A stretch of 64,000 nucleotides of DNA, taken from contig NZ_CP018760.1 of NCBI RefSeq assembly GCF_001913155.1, positions 992,001-1,056,000 of the forward strand. Direction: 5' to 3'. Shown piece after piece: positions 63,107 through 64,000 of this stretch (its first letter is position 1; every line of letters starts with the position of its first letter). The position numbers and the translations under genes were made by a program. The stretch comes from Maribacter hydrothermalis (GTDB taxonomy: Bacteria > Bacteroidota > Bacteroidia > Flavobacteriales > Flavobacteriaceae). Under the pieces are notes generated by a model. It had not been told where the DNA came from, did no database searches, and saw only the letters and a list, made by a program, of their open reading frames with translations.

Positions 63107-64000
63107 TTATCTCTTTGTCTTTAAGATTTTTACAATACTTTCTATTTCTTCCACTGTATTATATAAATGAAAACTTAAACGCACACCATCACCTCTTTGA
63201 GCACAATAAACATCATTGTCTTTTAATTTTTGAAAAGTGGCCTCATCTGCTTTAATATTAAAAATAGTACTATGCTTTTTTCGATTTACAATTTCATGAG
63301 ATAACAATCCTAGCTTCTGAAATTCGGTTTTAGCTTTCTCCGATAATTTTTGGTTATGCTCCGTTATCTTATCCATACCTATTCTTTCGAAAAAATCAAG
63401 CGAATATTTCAAACTTCCAAAAATAAGCGATGATAAATGACCAGGTTCAAATTGTTTGGCAAACCTAATAGTATCTTTTTTATTGAAATCTCCATCCGCC
63501 GCATTAAAACCAATATTATTTATGGAAAACTCTTTTTTTACTCTATCAGAGAATAGCATAAAGCCATTGCCATACCCAGCTAGTAACCATTTATAAGCAC
63601 TAGCGCCCAAAACATCAATTCCTGAGTTGTCAAAATCAAAGCTAGCACTACCACAAAACTGAGTACCATCAACCATAATAATTAAATTAGGATTTTGCTT
63701 TTTTAAATTTTTCAAAAAATCTAAATCAATTGCAAATCCGTTTAGCCACTGTACCAAGCTCAAAGCAAGTACATCTATATTTTGACTACCTATTTTTTCT
63801 TTAATTCGTTCTTCCAAATCAGCCGTCATTGAAATATAGGCTACATCAAATCCTCTTTTCTCAAAACTCCAATTAAGAGAAGGGTAGTCATTCTCTAGAA
63901 GTAACACCTTTTTCTTTGTATTTAATCCTTCAAGCAGAATATTAAGTCCCGTAGAAAAATTACTGATCAATGCTACATTTTCCCGTTTACAATTAAAAAA
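63107..64000 (-). CDS. Class-V PLP enzyme (cysteine desulfurase/selenocysteine lyase-like), 5' end beyond window
   Basis: The frame is open to the right edge (297 codons plus stop visible); the translated edge sequence CKRENVALISNFSTGLN continues the family, so the N-terminus is missing and a TTG at 63970 is not the start. It is a fold-type I aminotransferase class V with the PLP lysine in GASAYKWLLAGYGNGFM near residue 153 of the visible part. It resembles selenocysteine lyase and desulfurase-like proteins. Because egtB-egtD lie 0.5 kb away on the other strand, an EgtE-like C-S lyase is conceivable, but the separate orientation gives it little weight. Confidence 0.82.
   Translation of the reverse strand, partial: FFNCKRENVALISNFSTGLNILLEGLNTKKKVLLLENDYPSLNWSFEKRGFDVAYISMTADLEERIKEKIGSQNIDVLALSLVQWLNGFAIDLDFLKNLKKQNPNLIIMVDGTQFCGSASFDFDNSGIDVLGASAYKWLLAGYGNGFMLFSDRVKKEFSINNIGFNAADGDFNKKDTIRFAKQFEPGHLSSLIFGSLKYSLDFFERIGMDKITEHNQKLSEKAKTEFQKLGLLSHEIVNRKKHSTIFNIKADEATFQKLKDNDVYCAQRGDGVRLSFHLYNTVEEIESIVKILKTKR

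Noticed and set aside
63950..63970. TTG at 63970 as start of the class-V PLP gene
   Set aside because: The frame stays open to the window edge and encodes family-like sequence upstream, so the gene is simply cut.
1..64000. CRISPR array, tRNA or rRNA genes, prophage or integrated element
   Set aside because: No regularly spaced repeats, no tRNA-like cloverleaf with CCA region, no integrase or transposase was found.

Overview
The window is AT-rich chromosomal DNA of a member of the Bacteroidota, almost certainly family Flavobacteriaceae; the genus cannot be fixed from sequence alone. The evidence is the gene repertoire: GLPGLI-family protein, DUF5686 protein, SusC-like carboxypeptidase-regulatory barrels, split metH, a DAHP synthase-chorismate mutase fusion and a metX-thrA fusion. 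Minus-7 boxes of the TAnnTTTG type and small dispersed repeats seen in flavobacterial intergenic DNA and gene starts agree. I see no rRNA, tRNA, CRISPR array, insertion sequence, integrase or phage gene.

Layout. 1-4.6 kb (minus): rsgA, dtd and two tandem DUF3857/transglutaminase-like secreted proteins, the second cut by the window edge. 4.7-6.2 kb (plus): two small exported proteins of unknown function, each closed by a strong terminator. 6.2-10.3 kb (minus): a compact phenylalanine/tyrosine operon, pheA - aminotransferase - tyrA - DAHP synthase/chorismate mutase. Its leader holds a 23-codon reading frame packed with Phe, Tyr and Trp codons, followed by a terminator hairpin with a U10 tract 18 nt before pheA, the arrangement of a ribosome-mediated attenuator. 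10.5-13.5 kb: a beta-lactamase-fold hydrolase, a GIN-domain lipoprotein and a PagL-like lipid A deacylase.

13.6-33.3 kb (all minus) is a sulfur and methionine block. It holds metF and a two-gene metH under a SAM-I riboswitch; a sulfate assimilation set (DUF2061 membrane protein, cysH, cysD, cysN, a sulfite reductase with a HEPN-like C-terminal domain, cobA, ferredoxin-NADP reductase-like protein) with an Rrf2 regulator; and metZ-like, metX-thrA fusion and metY genes, the last under a second SAM-I riboswitch. A shared 17-bp dyad lies upstream of both cysteine sub-operons and may be the Rrf2 operator. metK at 39-40.3 kb has a SAM-II aptamer with an enlarged loop, so two unrelated SAM-sensing RNA classes act within about 22 kb. 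Dispersed repeats cluster between 12 and 34 kb, some inside coding frames.

33.5-38.6 kb: a sulfatase, an unrecognised alpha-helical protein with a HEPN-type R-N-x3-H motif, an acyl-peptidase-family lipoprotein and a small lipoprotein. 40.5-44.1 kb: an outer-membrane barrel plus GLPGLI protein. 44.3-64 kb: housekeeping genes (deoxynucleoside kinase, pabB/pabC, APP1-like phosphatase, TonB, membrane pyrophosphatase and soluble pyrophosphatase, DUF5686 protein, pdhB, etfBA, bifunctional nuclease, nucleoside transporter, thyA), then ergothioneine genes egtB-egtD, a small glycogen-binding-fold protein and a class-V PLP enzyme cut by the right edge. A perfect 28-bp palindrome sits in front of etfBA.
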